Below, in pieces: positions 1 through 7,388 of a DNA stretch of 64,000 nt. Within the stretch, counting starts at the first letter, position 1. Each line of letters opens with the position of its first letter. A program made the position numbers and the translations under genes. This DNA comes from JAPPHY01 sp965247535 (lineage in GTDB: Bacteria; Chloroflexota; Dehalococcoidia; Lucifugimonadales; UBA2985), in contig OZ252018.1 in assembly GCA_965247535.1 (NCBI GenBank), positions 1,364,001-1,428,000 of the forward strand. The letters are read 5' to 3'. Under the pieces are notes generated by a model. The model saw nothing but the letters and a program-made list of their open reading frames with translations, searched no databases and had not been told where the DNA came from.

Positions 1-372
1 GGGTTCGCCGTCAGCACGTTCACCGTTGTCCCGGTCGTCGAGTCCATACTGGAGCACGGACGCGTGGTCTTCGGTTGGATAGGGGTGGGTGTCAGGGACG
101 TGACGCCGGTGATTGCCTCTCAGGAGGGCCTGCCGGTCAGCCGGGGCGCAATGGTGTCTAGCCTGGAGGTCGGAGGGCCGGCCGAGCGCGCCGGTATACG
201 CTTCGGCGACGTCATCGTTTCCGTGGATGGCGTGGAGGTGAATAGCGTGAAGCAGTTCCAACGGGAGGTGCTACGTCATCCGATAGGCCACGAGGCGGAC
301 GTGCGCGTGATGCGGGACGGCGAAGCCGTGAGCTTCCGGGTGCGACTGGAAGTGCAGCCGCGATTCCCCTAG
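1..372 (+). CDS. HtrA/DegP-type serine protease, C-terminal PDZ part (5' end outside window)
   Basis: The frame is open from base 1 and ends at a TAG at 370-372, so only about 123 C-terminal residues are present. The visible part runs from the end of a trypsin-like domain (VVESILEHGRV, as at the end of HtrA protease domains) into a PDZ domain: the carboxylate-binding loop is GWIGVGV, followed by GGPAERAGIRFGDVIVSVDG. Proteins of this family degrade or refold damaged envelope proteins, and the PDZ domain binds exposed C-termini. The catalytic triad lies upstream of the window, so activity cannot be judged. It converges on the minus-strand operon that follows. Confidence 0.85.
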   Translation, partial: GFAVSTFTVVPVVESILEHGRVVFGWIGVGVRDVTPVIASQEGLPVSRGAMVSSLEVGGPAERAGIRFGDVIVSVDGVEVNSVKQFQREVLRHPIGHEADVRVMRDGEAVSFRVRLEVQPRFP

Positions 373-382
373 CCAGCGGCGG

Positions 383-694
383 TCACATCGCTTCCCGGCC
401 GCCGTTTCCGCCAAACTCGTGGTTGCTGAAGACGCCCACGTCGCGACCCTGGTGGACGTGGATTATGAGCTCGTCGCGAGACACCCCGACCACGTCCATG
501 ATCTTGGCGTCAATCACCTCTATCAGCTCGCGGACGGACGATTGCGTCAGGCTCTCGTCCACGCACAGCGTAGCGTGAATGACTGCGGGAGTCAGGTGGA
601 GGTCCAGCCGCCCTATCTGCTCGTCGTAGTCCAGAACGGTATAGACCTCCGAGTATGGTGTCCGGCACTCCCGCTCAAAGCCGTATTCTGCCAT
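383..694 (-). CDS. Hypothetical 103-aa protein, paralogue of the next gene
   Basis: A small soluble protein with no signal peptide or membrane segment and no family I recognise. It shares with the gene just upstream (706-1017) the N-terminal RTPYSEVY stretch, a GRLD-hydrophobic strand, a LCV(D/G)ESLT turn and a following helix containing IM, so the two arose by tandem duplication. ATG at 692-694 is preceded by GGGAG. It is the last gene of the minus-strand run that starts at aroE. The C-terminus is Gly/Glu-rich instead of poly-Asp as in its paralogue. Confidence 0.7.
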   Translation of the reverse strand: MAEYGFERECRTPYSEVYTVLDYDEQIGRLDLHLTPAVIHATLCVDESLTQSSVRELIEVIDAKIMDVVGVSRDELIIHVHQGRDVGVFSNHEFGGNGGREAM

Positions 695-705
695 CTTGGC
701 TCCCT

Positions 706-1017
706 CTAGTCCTCGTCGTCATCATCGTCATCGTCTTCCAGGTCGAAGACCTCTGAGATGATCTCCTTCCCCTGGTAGACGGTCATGTTGAACGTCCCCG
801 GCATGAAGCCGCTGCCCATAATCTCGTCGTCGACCGCCTCCATCAGATCACGAATTTCTTCCTCGGTCAGGCTTTCGCCGACGCAGAGGCTGCACTCGCC
901 GGTTTCCATGGTCAAGTCCACGTGGACGTCCAGCCGTCCTACGGACTGGTCATCAGACATCACAGCGTAGACCTCAGAGTATGGTGTGCGAAACAGGCGC
1001 CGAAATGTGTAGGCCAT
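706..1017 (-). CDS. Hypothetical 103-aa protein with poly-Asp tail, paralogue of the preceding small ORF
   Basis: Paralogue of the 383-694 gene, sharing RTPYSEVY near residues 11-18 and SLCVGESLTEEE in the middle. The C-terminal end is a run of Asp/Glu (about ten acidic residues), which would make a disordered, cation-binding or solubilising tail. ATG at 1015-1017 follows GGAGAA. It sits 16 bp downstream of proA and is probably co-transcribed with it. Function unknown; the alternating hydrophobic pattern suggests a small alpha/beta fold. Confidence 0.7.
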   Translation of the reverse strand: MAYTFRRLFRTPYSEVYAVMSDDQSVGRLDVHVDLTMETGECSLCVGESLTEEEIRDLMEAVDDEIMGSGFMPGTFNMTVYQGKEIISEVFDLEDDDDDDDED

Positions 1018-1033
1018 TGGGGTTCTCCTCTCT

Positions 1034-2308
1034 CTAGCTCCTCACGTGGCCGTTGCCCAGAACGGTCCACTTGTAGGAGGTCAACTCGCGGAGGCCCATA
1101 GGCCCCCTCGCGTGCATCTTGTTCGTGCTTATGGCCACCTCCGCCCCAAGTCCGAACTGCCCGCCGTCCGTGAAGCGAGTGCTGGCGTTCACGAACACCG
1201 CCGCAGCGTCCACGTAGTCCAGGAACTGCATGGCGCGGGAGTAGTCCTCCGTGACTATGGCCTCCGAGTGGCCGGAACCGTATCGCTCTATGTGCTCTAG
1301 GGCTTCCTCCAGCGAGTCCACGACCTTCACGGAGGCCGTCAGCGCAAGGAACTCGGTTCCCCAGTCGTCCTCGGTGGCCGGCTTGACGTTCAGCGACTCC
1401 GATGGCCCCAGGATGCTGAGCGCCCGCAGGTCGCACCGCATCTCCACGCCCGCCCTGGCCCACTCCTGTGCGATGGCCGGCAGACAGCGGGCCGCCGCCT
1501 CCGAGTGCACCAGCAGTGTGTCGAGCGCGTTGCACACGGTTGGGCGGTCCACCTTGGCGTTGTACGCGATGGCAACGGACCGATCTAGGTCGGCGTCCCT
1601 GTCGACGTAGGTGTGGCAAACGCCAACGCCGCCCGTAATGACCGGCATCTGCGCGTTCTCCCCCACAAAGCGGACGAAATCGGCGCCGCCCCTCGGAATC
1701 ATGAGGTCAATGTACTCCTTCATCGACAGCATCCGCTCAACCAGGGACCGGTCCGTCGACGAGATGAACTGCACGGCGTCCCTGGGCGCGCCGGCGCGGG
1801 CTATGGCGTCACGCACCAGGTTGGCGAGCGCGGTGTTGGAGTGAATGGCCTCGCTGCCGCCTCTGAGGATCACGGCGTTTCCGGACTTGAAGCACAGCGC
1901 AGAAATGTCCACGGTCACATTGGGGCGGCTCTCGTAGATTGCGCCTATGACGCCCAGCGGCACCCTGCGCCTACCAACCTGCAGGCCGTTGGGCAGCGTG
2001 CGCATGTCAAACGTCTCCCCCACCGGGTCCGGCAGCGCAGCCACCGACCGCACGTCGGACGCCATGCCGGCAAGCCTTTCTTGGTTAAGCAGCAAGCGGT
2101 CCAACATCGCGTCGCCGAGGCCGGCGTCGCGTCCCGCCTGAATGTCGCGCTCGTTGGCTGACTGAATGTCGTCCCCGGCGTTCTCCAGCGCCTCTGTGAG
2201 GTTGCGCAGCGCCAGGCTCTTCACGTCGCCGGACAGCCTGGCCAGCTCCCGCGCGGCAACCCGTGCCGCCTGTCCCTTGGCTGTCATCTCATCAGTGACG
2301 ATCGTCAT
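1034..2308 (-). CDS. proA: Glutamate-5-semialdehyde dehydrogenase (gamma-glutamyl phosphate reductase)
   Basis: Second step of proline synthesis: NADPH-dependent reduction of gamma-glutamyl phosphate to glutamate semialdehyde. The 424-residue length is normal. ALDH-superfamily features are visible: GVIGAIYESRPNVT around residue 120, the KSGNAVILRGG nucleotide-binding strand near 141, and the catalytic cysteine at about residue 259 in DRPTVCNALDT. It lies 78 bp downstream of proB on the same strand, so the two steps are coupled in one operon, as is common. Confidence 0.96.
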   Translation of the reverse strand: MTIVTDEMTAKGQAARVAARELARLSGDVKSLALRNLTEALENAGDDIQSANERDIQAGRDAGLGDAMLDRLLLNQERLAGMASDVRSVAALPDPVGETFDMRTLPNGLQVGRRRVPLGVIGAIYESRPNVTVDISALCFKSGNAVILRGGSEAIHSNTALANLVRDAIARAGAPRDAVQFISSTDRSLVERMLSMKEYIDLMIPRGGADFVRFVGENAQMPVITGGVGVCHTYVDRDADLDRSVAIAYNAKVDRPTVCNALDTLLVHSEAAARCLPAIAQEWARAGVEMRCDLRALSILGPSESLNVKPATEDDWGTEFLALTASVKVVDSLEEALEHIERYGSGHSEAIVTEDYSRAMQFLDYVDAAAVFVNASTRFTDGGQFGLGAEVAISTNKMHARGPMGLRELTSYKWTVLGNGHVRS

Positions 2309-2386
2309 GTCTCACCTTCCCGATCTTGATAATCACTTGAACTCCTGCCGGAGGTCCTGCCGTTTCCAATCTGGCCCTAGCGTATC

Positions 2387-3517
2387 CTACAATATCGCCA
2401 GGTTGTTGCGGTGCAGCACCTCTTCGCTGAACCGGTAGCCCAGCGCCTCCTCGATCTTGTTGGACCGCAGGCCGCGTATGGCCTTTACGTCCGAGGCACT
2501 GTATCCTGTAACCCCGCATGCAACGCGCTCACCGTCCTGGTCCACTACCAGTATGATGTCGCCCCTGCGAAAGTCCCCTTCCACCTCGCGCACGCCCGCG
2601 GGCAGAAGGCTGCGCTTGTGCGCGCGCAGCGCCTCGACGGCGCCCGCGTCAACGACTATGCGACCTCGTGTGGACAGGCCGCTGAGCATCCAACGCTTCC
2701 GGCTCTCCATCTTGCTTGCGGTTGGCGCGAAGTAGGTGCCGACCTGATCTCCGTTGGCAAGCCGCTGCACGACGTCCGTCTCTCGACCGCCCGCCAGGCA
2801 CACTGCCACTCCGGAGGCCGCCGCCAGCCTTATGGCGGCCAGCTTGGCGCCCATGCCGCCGCGGCTCATGTCGCCCCGCCGAGGGCCTGCCATAGCCGTA
2901 ATCGAGTCATCGACAACGTCCACGCGACGCAGGAGCCGCGCATCCGGCTCCACGTGAGGGTCGGCCGTGTACAGCCCGCCAATGTCGCTCAGGATGATCA
3001 GCAGGTCCGCATCGATAAGGTTCGCGACCATCGCGGACAGCGTGTCGTTGTCTCCGAAGCCGAGGTCTTCGAGTTCGTCAACCGCCACCACGTCGTTCTC
3101 GTTGATGATGGGTATGACCTTGTAGTCCAGAAGGGCAATTAGCGTGTTGCGCACGTTCAGATAGCCTTCGCGGTCGAGCATGTCCCGTCGCGAGAGAAGG
3201 GCCTGTGCCACGGTGATGTCCTGTGCCTCGAAGAGCTGCTCGTAGGTGTGCATCAGCCGGCCCTGCCCCACCGCGGCCAGCGCCTGGCGGAACGGAATGT
3301 CGCTGCGAGCGCTGTTCTGGCTCAACGCGTGGCTTCCGGCAGCAACGGCCCCCGACGTCACAAGCGCGACCTCCGCGCCGCTGCTATGAACGGAGGCCAG
3401 CTGGCCCACCAGGGAGCCTATGACCTCCAGGTCCAGGCTGCCGCGGCCTCCTGTCAGGACGTTGGTTCCGGCCTTGACGACAATGCGGCGATACCGAAGA
3501 GAGCCAAGAGATGTCAT
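2387..3517 (-). CDS. proB: Glutamate 5-kinase with PUA domain
   Basis: Phosphorylates L-glutamate with ATP in the first committed step of proline synthesis. The 376 residues contain an amino-acid kinase domain (KAGTNVLTGG near residue 15, INENDVVAVDE and the GDNDTLSAMVA loop) and a C-terminal PUA domain from about residue 285, as in the long ProB form that carries proline feedback control in other bacteria. It lies 62 bp downstream of aroC and directly upstream of proA. Confidence 0.96.
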   Translation of the reverse strand: MTSLGSLRYRRIVVKAGTNVLTGGRGSLDLEVIGSLVGQLASVHSSGAEVALVTSGAVAAGSHALSQNSARSDIPFRQALAAVGQGRLMHTYEQLFEAQDITVAQALLSRRDMLDREGYLNVRNTLIALLDYKVIPIINENDVVAVDELEDLGFGDNDTLSAMVANLIDADLLIILSDIGGLYTADPHVEPDARLLRRVDVVDDSITAMAGPRRGDMSRGGMGAKLAAIRLAAASGVAVCLAGGRETDVVQRLANGDQVGTYFAPTASKMESRKRWMLSGLSTRGRIVVDAGAVEALRAHKRSLLPAGVREVEGDFRRGDIILVVDQDGERVACGVTGYSASDVKAIRGLRSNKIEEALGYRFSEEVLHRNNLAIL

Positions 3518-3579
3518 TAGATAAGGCCTACCGGTGCGTCCGATCCTGGAAATGATGAGGCAAGGAGCACTCTCCCCTG

Positions 3580-4827
3580 CTATCCCCGTGGCCCGGTAGA
3601 GGCCAAGTAGGCGCGCAGGTTCCGGCGAGTCTCATCGATATGGTCTCCGCCGAACTTCTCGAGCATTGCATCGGCGAGCACGAGCGCCACCATCGCTTCG
3701 CCGATGACCGCGCAGGTCGGCACGAAGGTGATGTCGCTGCGCTCGAAGTGGGCGCGGTCGACGAAGCCCCCGGTGGTAAGGTCGACGGTTTCCAGGCCGC
3801 TGATGATTGTGGCAATTGGCTTGACGATTGCCCGCACCACCAGCGGTTCGCCGGTGGTCATGCCGCCCTCCAGCCCGCCGGAGTTGTTGGTGCGCCTGGA
3901 CCAGGGACGCACCCAGCTCTCGGCCGTGCCCATATCCCACTCGCTCATGGGTTTGACCACGTCGTGGACCTGCGAGCCCCGCAGGTCGGCCTGCAAGAAT
4001 CCCGCCCCAAACTCTACACCCTTGACGGCGTTCATGCTCATGACGGCGCCCGCGAGCTTGGTCGTCAGCTTGCGGTCCCACTGGATGTGGCTGCCGAGGC
4101 CAATTGGCATGCCCGTGGCCACAACCTCGAAGATTCCGCCCACGCTGTCCCCTGCCTCGCGCGCCGCGTCTATCTCGGCGATCATGCGCTCAGAAGCCTC
4201 GGGGTCGGCGCAGCGCACCGCGGCGCACTTGGATCCGCCGGGATTCTCCCGGTGGTAAGGCGTCTCCTCGAGTGCCTCCCAGTCCACTGTCTCCGGTCTG
4301 TTGGCGTGCACGCCGCCGATGCACAGGACGTGACCGTGCACCGCAATTCCGAACTCCTCAAGGAACCGCTGTGCCAGCGCGCCGGCGGCCACTCTCGACG
4401 CGCTCTCTCGGGCACTGGAGCGCTCCAGGATGTTCCGGGCGTCAGCCTGCATGTACTTCACTATGCCGGGGGCGTCGGCGTGTCCGGGCCTTATGTTCAC
4501 GATAGGCTCGAACGGCACGTCCGAAGGGGCCACGCTCATCTCCTCGATCCAGGGCACGCCGTCCGGCCCCTTACCCGTGGAGAAGTCGCGGTTGATGATG
4601 TTTAGCGAAATGGGCGATCCAAGCGTGAGGCCGTGTCTGACACCGGCCAGGATCTCGGCACGGTCCTTCTCGATCTGCATGCGGCCGCCGCGCCCGTAGC
4701 CAACCTGCCGGCGCGCCATGTGACGCTCGATGTAGTCCTCGGAGAGCGGGAGGCTTGCGGGAAGCCCCTCCACGATAACGCTCAGGCTCTTGCCGTGGGA
4801 CTCCCCCGCGGTGAGAAATCGCAGCAT
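3580..4827 (-). CDS. aroC: Chorismate synthase
   Basis: Converts 5-enolpyruvylshikimate-3-phosphate to chorismate using reduced FMN. The family signatures are present: GESHGKSL at residues 8-15, RHMARRQVGYGRGGRM, ARESASRVAAGALA, and the C-terminal RRTNNSGGLEGGMTTGEP. At 415 residues it is slightly longer than the usual 360-400. It begins 11 bp after hicB, so the toxin-antitoxin pair lies between two shikimate-pathway genes, aroE upstream and aroC here. Confidence 0.97.
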   Translation of the reverse strand: MLRFLTAGESHGKSLSVIVEGLPASLPLSEDYIERHMARRQVGYGRGGRMQIEKDRAEILAGVRHGLTLGSPISLNIINRDFSTGKGPDGVPWIEEMSVAPSDVPFEPIVNIRPGHADAPGIVKYMQADARNILERSSARESASRVAAGALAQRFLEEFGIAVHGHVLCIGGVHANRPETVDWEALEETPYHRENPGGSKCAAVRCADPEASERMIAEIDAAREAGDSVGGIFEVVATGMPIGLGSHIQWDRKLTTKLAGAVMSMNAVKGVEFGAGFLQADLRGSQVHDVVKPMSEWDMGTAESWVRPWSRRTNNSGGLEGGMTTGEPLVVRAIVKPIATIISGLETVDLTTGGFVDRAHFERSDITFVPTCAVIGEAMVALVLADAMLEKFGGDHIDETRRNLRAYLASTGPRG

Positions 4828-4838
4828 CTGTCAGCTCC

Positions 4839-5339
4839 CTATCGTGAATTTACTTTCGCTGTCAACGCCTGCTCACGTTCGGTATTCGGAACGGCGTCAC
4901 AGTCTTCGACTATCAGGGCGCGTCCAACAACTCGCAGCGCACTCTCGACCTGGCTGATGTGAGATCGATATCGCGGATCGACGAGCTTCTGCGCTGCTTC
5001 CACACTTATGCCCAATCTGGCGGCCAGGGTATCGCTGGTAACTCCCTGCTCTCGCATGGCCGTGTAGATCGTCAGTTTGGCCGCGATGAGGAGGGGCACA
5101 GGCACGAGTACCTGGCCGTCCCGGGCGCAGCCGGGAACCGGAAGGTCTTCGTCGGCCCTCACGTACATCCCCAAGGCAACGCCGAGGCAGTCCTCGGCCA
5201 TCTCCAAAGCCTCCTCCCAGGTCCAACCACAGGTGATAGCCTCCGGTACGTCAGGGAAGGTCACGTTGTAGCCTTCCCTTCCCGTGGTCATTCGCTCCTC
5301 TTCATCGGGCACTATGTCGGATGGATAGATGAATTTCAC
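4839..5339 (-). CDS. hicB: HicB-family antitoxin
   Basis: A 166-residue protein. The N-terminal half has the HicB fold signature: GYNVTFPDVPEAITCGWTWEEALEMAEDCL, where a partial RNase-H-like strand is followed by a helix. The C-terminal part contains a helix-turn-helix-like stretch (ARLGISVEAAQKLVD) that would bind the operator. HicB proteins neutralise the HicA mRNA interferase and repress their own operon. The start ATG overlaps the hicA stop by 4 bp, so translation is coupled. It lies 11 bp upstream of aroC. The toxin-before-antitoxin order is usual for hicAB. Confidence 0.85.
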   Translation of the reverse strand: MKFIYPSDIVPDEEERMTTGREGYNVTFPDVPEAITCGWTWEEALEMAEDCLGVALGMYVRADEDLPVPGCARDGQVLVPVPLLIAAKLTIYTAMREQGVTSDTLAARLGISVEAAQKLVDPRYRSHISQVESALRVVGRALIVEDCDAVPNTEREQALTAKVNSR

Positions 5340-5548
5340 GTCAAGAACTCCCGTCGATTGACGTTAAGCCGCCTTAGCATATCTGTAAGCGTGCCTTGGG
5401 GAATTTCTCCATGTTGTACTGAGGCCTTGAATCCGCCGATACGAACCTCTCCGTGACTCCCCTTGCCGCGAGCGGGGTCGAAGCTGAACTCCAGCCCGTT
5501 GCGGCGGGCGTAACGTCTTGCCCTCCTCACAAATTCTCTCCCGTTCAC
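5336..5548 (-). CDS. hicA: HicA-family mRNA interferase toxin
   Basis: 70 residues, the normal HicA size, with the double-stranded RNA-binding-like fold and catalytic histidine in GKGSHGEV (the GSH motif at about residue 30). It cleaves mRNA when HicB is absent. The GTG start at 5548 overlaps the TGA of aroE (5545-5547) by 4 bp, and its own stop overlaps hicB. This places it inside the aroE-aroC transcription unit without a visible promoter of its own. Confidence 0.85.
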   Translation of the reverse strand: MNGREFVRRARRYARRNGLEFSFDPARGKGSHGEVRIGGFKASVQHGEIPQGTLTDMLRRLNVNRREFLT

Positions 5549-6408
5549 GACCTGGCCGCTTGCCTAGCGGCCAGCGCCGCCTCCGCGGCGGCAAACATGA
5601 CCTGAGCAGGCGCGGCCACGCCGGTCCAGATCTCGAACGACGCGGCACCCTGGTACACGAGCATCGGCAGCCCGCCAAGCGACCTCGCTCCGGCCGACGC
5701 CGCCTCCCTCAGCAGGGGCGTTTCCCTCGGATTGTACACCAGGTCGCACACGAGCGCATCCGACGGTATCAGGTCTGCGGAGATGGGCGCCTCGGCGGGC
5801 CCGGGCCCGCCCGTCATGCCCAGGGACGTGCAGTTCACCACGAGGTCTAACTGCCCGGCCCCACGAATGTTGGCGGGACCTAAGGCGACGGCCTGAGCCT
5901 CTACGCCCAGAGAGCGAACGAGCTCCGCAAGCACCGCGGCGCGCTCCACCGTGCGGTTGGCTATGACCGCCTTCGACACACCCTGACCTGCAAGCGCGAC
6001 CGCGACAGCCCTAGCGGAGCCGCCGGCTCCCAGAATCAGGACTGCCCTGCCCCGCGGCTCGAAGCCGGATTCCTCTCGAATGGCTGACAGGAAGCCCCTG
6101 GCGTCGGTGTTGTGACCTTCCAGCGCGCCGTTCCGGTTGTGGATGGTGTTGACCGCTCCGATGAGCCGCGCCTCCTCCGATACGCTGTCCAGCAGAGGAA
6201 ACACCGCCTCCTTGTGGGGCACTGTGACGTTTGCGCCCAGCACGTCGGGGTCGCGCAGGGAGCGCACGGCTGCAGGCAGCTCGGAAGGCGGTATGTCCAG
6301 GGCCGTGTACGCGCCGTCTATCGAGCAGCTGTCCAGGGCGGCCTGCTGCAATGCGGGCGAGACGGAGTGGCTGACGGGATGCCCCAGGAGATGGATACGC
6401 TTGGTCAT
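5545..6408 (-). CDS. aroE: Shikimate dehydrogenase
   Basis: NADPH-dependent reduction of 3-dehydroshikimate. 287 residues from the ATG at 6408. The frame stays open upstream, but that extension is Arg/Pro-rich and lacks similarity, while the family N-terminus (LLGHPVSHSVSPALQQ) begins here. Also visible are NVTVPHKEA, the NTDARGFL substrate site, the GAGGSARAVAVAL Rossmann turn and a C-terminal PMLVYQGAASFEIW helix. It is the first gene of the minus-strand operon running to 383, with a likely promoter at 6447-6476. Confidence 0.95.
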   Translation of the reverse strand: MTKRIHLLGHPVSHSVSPALQQAALDSCSIDGAYTALDIPPSELPAAVRSLRDPDVLGANVTVPHKEAVFPLLDSVSEEARLIGAVNTIHNRNGALEGHNTDARGFLSAIREESGFEPRGRAVLILGAGGSARAVAVALAGQGVSKAVIANRTVERAAVLAELVRSLGVEAQAVALGPANIRGAGQLDLVVNCTSLGMTGGPGPAEAPISADLIPSDALVCDLVYNPRETPLLREAASAGARSLGGLPMLVYQGAASFEIWTGVAAPAQVMFAAAEAALAARQAARS

Positions 6409-6446
6409 GGAGAGCGGACTTGCCTCCGGACGTGGTAGCTGCGTGG

Positions 6447-6476
6447 AGTATAGCAAGGGCGCGGAAGGATGGGCAA
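6447..6476 (-). promoter_or_regulatory. Candidate promoter of the aroE-hicAB-aroC-proBA operon
   Basis: On the minus strand a TATACT -10 element (plus 6447-6452) lies 18 bp from TTGCCC (plus 6471-6476), about 40 bp upstream of the aroE start. The -10 matches consensus 5/6 and the -35 is weaker. No other promoter-like sequence was seen within the operon. Confidence 0.45.
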
Positions 6477-6698
6477 GGTGTACTAGGCCTCGCCCTCGTT
6501 TGTGCCCGCCTGGTCTGGGTTCCCCGAATGCTCGCCCCGGACGCGGGTAATTGCCGTATCCGGAGTTGCCAGATGCTAGGCCGAATAGTAGATTGGAGGA
6601 GAGAAGGTCAATTATTGCCCGCACTCCCCTTTTGAAGAATAAGGTCAGGTCATCAGGCCAACCGGGCATTGACAGGGCCGGCATAGGAGGTCTTGGAC

Positions 6699-7388
6699 AT
6701 GACGAACGAAACCCCGGCGCTCGCGGCCCACGGGCTGACGCAGAGCTTCGGAGCGCGGAGCGTCCTGAGTGGCGTAGACGTGGAGCTTCGCAGAGGCGAG
6801 GTCCTCGCCATCGTGGGCGCGAGCGGGTCCGGGAAGTCGACGCTGCTCTACGCACTTGCCGGCCTCCGGCAGCCCGACGGCGGCACGGTCGCGTGGGGCG
6901 ACCACACCGACGTCTGGAACCTGCGGGAGCCGCGCATCACGCTGGTACGCCGCGCGACGTGCGGATTCGTATTCCAGTTCCCGGCCTTCCTAGACGACCT
7001 GACCGTCGCCGCCAACGTTGCAGTCCCCCTCATCGTGTCCGGAGCCAAGCCAAAGCAGGCCCGGGACAGAGCTCGCAGCCTGCTCGACCGGTTCGGCCTC
7101 GGCTCCCTGACCGATGAGTACCCTTCTACGCTTTCTGGCGGTGAGCTTCAGCGCGCTTCGATTGCCCGTGCCCTGACGATGGAGCCAAGCATCGTCTTTT
7201 GCGATGAGCCAACCGGTGCACTGGACGAGGAGAACTCCCGACTGGTGGTCGGTGAGCTGCAAAGGATAGCGGCCGAATTCGGAGTGGGCGTGCTGATAGT
7301 CACGCACGATCCTTCCGTATGGGAGGCCTGTGATCGTGTGCTACGTCTGCACGAGGGATCTCTATGGGAAGAGCGTGGGGCGACATGA
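6699..7388 (+). CDS. ABC transporter ATP-binding protein (MacB/LolD type)
   Basis: 229 residues with Walker A GASGSGKST, Q-loop FVFQFPAF, signature LSGGE and Walker B IVFCDEPTGALD, the last typical of the MacB/LolD/FtsE group that acts on lipoproteins, peptides or cell-wall signals instead of importing nutrients. ATG 6699 was chosen because GGAGG ends at 6690; an in-frame TTG at 6693 is too close to it. The stop overlaps the start of the permease (ATGA at 7385-7388), so the two subunits are coupled. Confidence 0.92.
   Translation: MTNETPALAAHGLTQSFGARSVLSGVDVELRRGEVLAIVGASGSGKSTLLYALAGLRQPDGGTVAWGDHTDVWNLREPRITLVRRATCGFVFQFPAFLDDLTVAANVAVPLIVSGAKPKQARDRARSLLDRFGLGSLTDEYPSTLSGGELQRASIARALTMEPSIVFCDEPTGALDEENSRLVVGELQRIAAEFGVGVLIVTHDPSVWEACDRVLRLHEGSLWEERGAT

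Noticed and set aside
3640..4605. 321-aa plus-strand ORF
   Set aside because: Antisense to aroC, no similarity.
6409..6855. N-terminal extension of aroE and ORFs in the aroE upstream region
   Set aside because: Arg/Pro-rich with no family match; the shikimate dehydrogenase N-terminus starts at 6408 and a promoter lies within this stretch.
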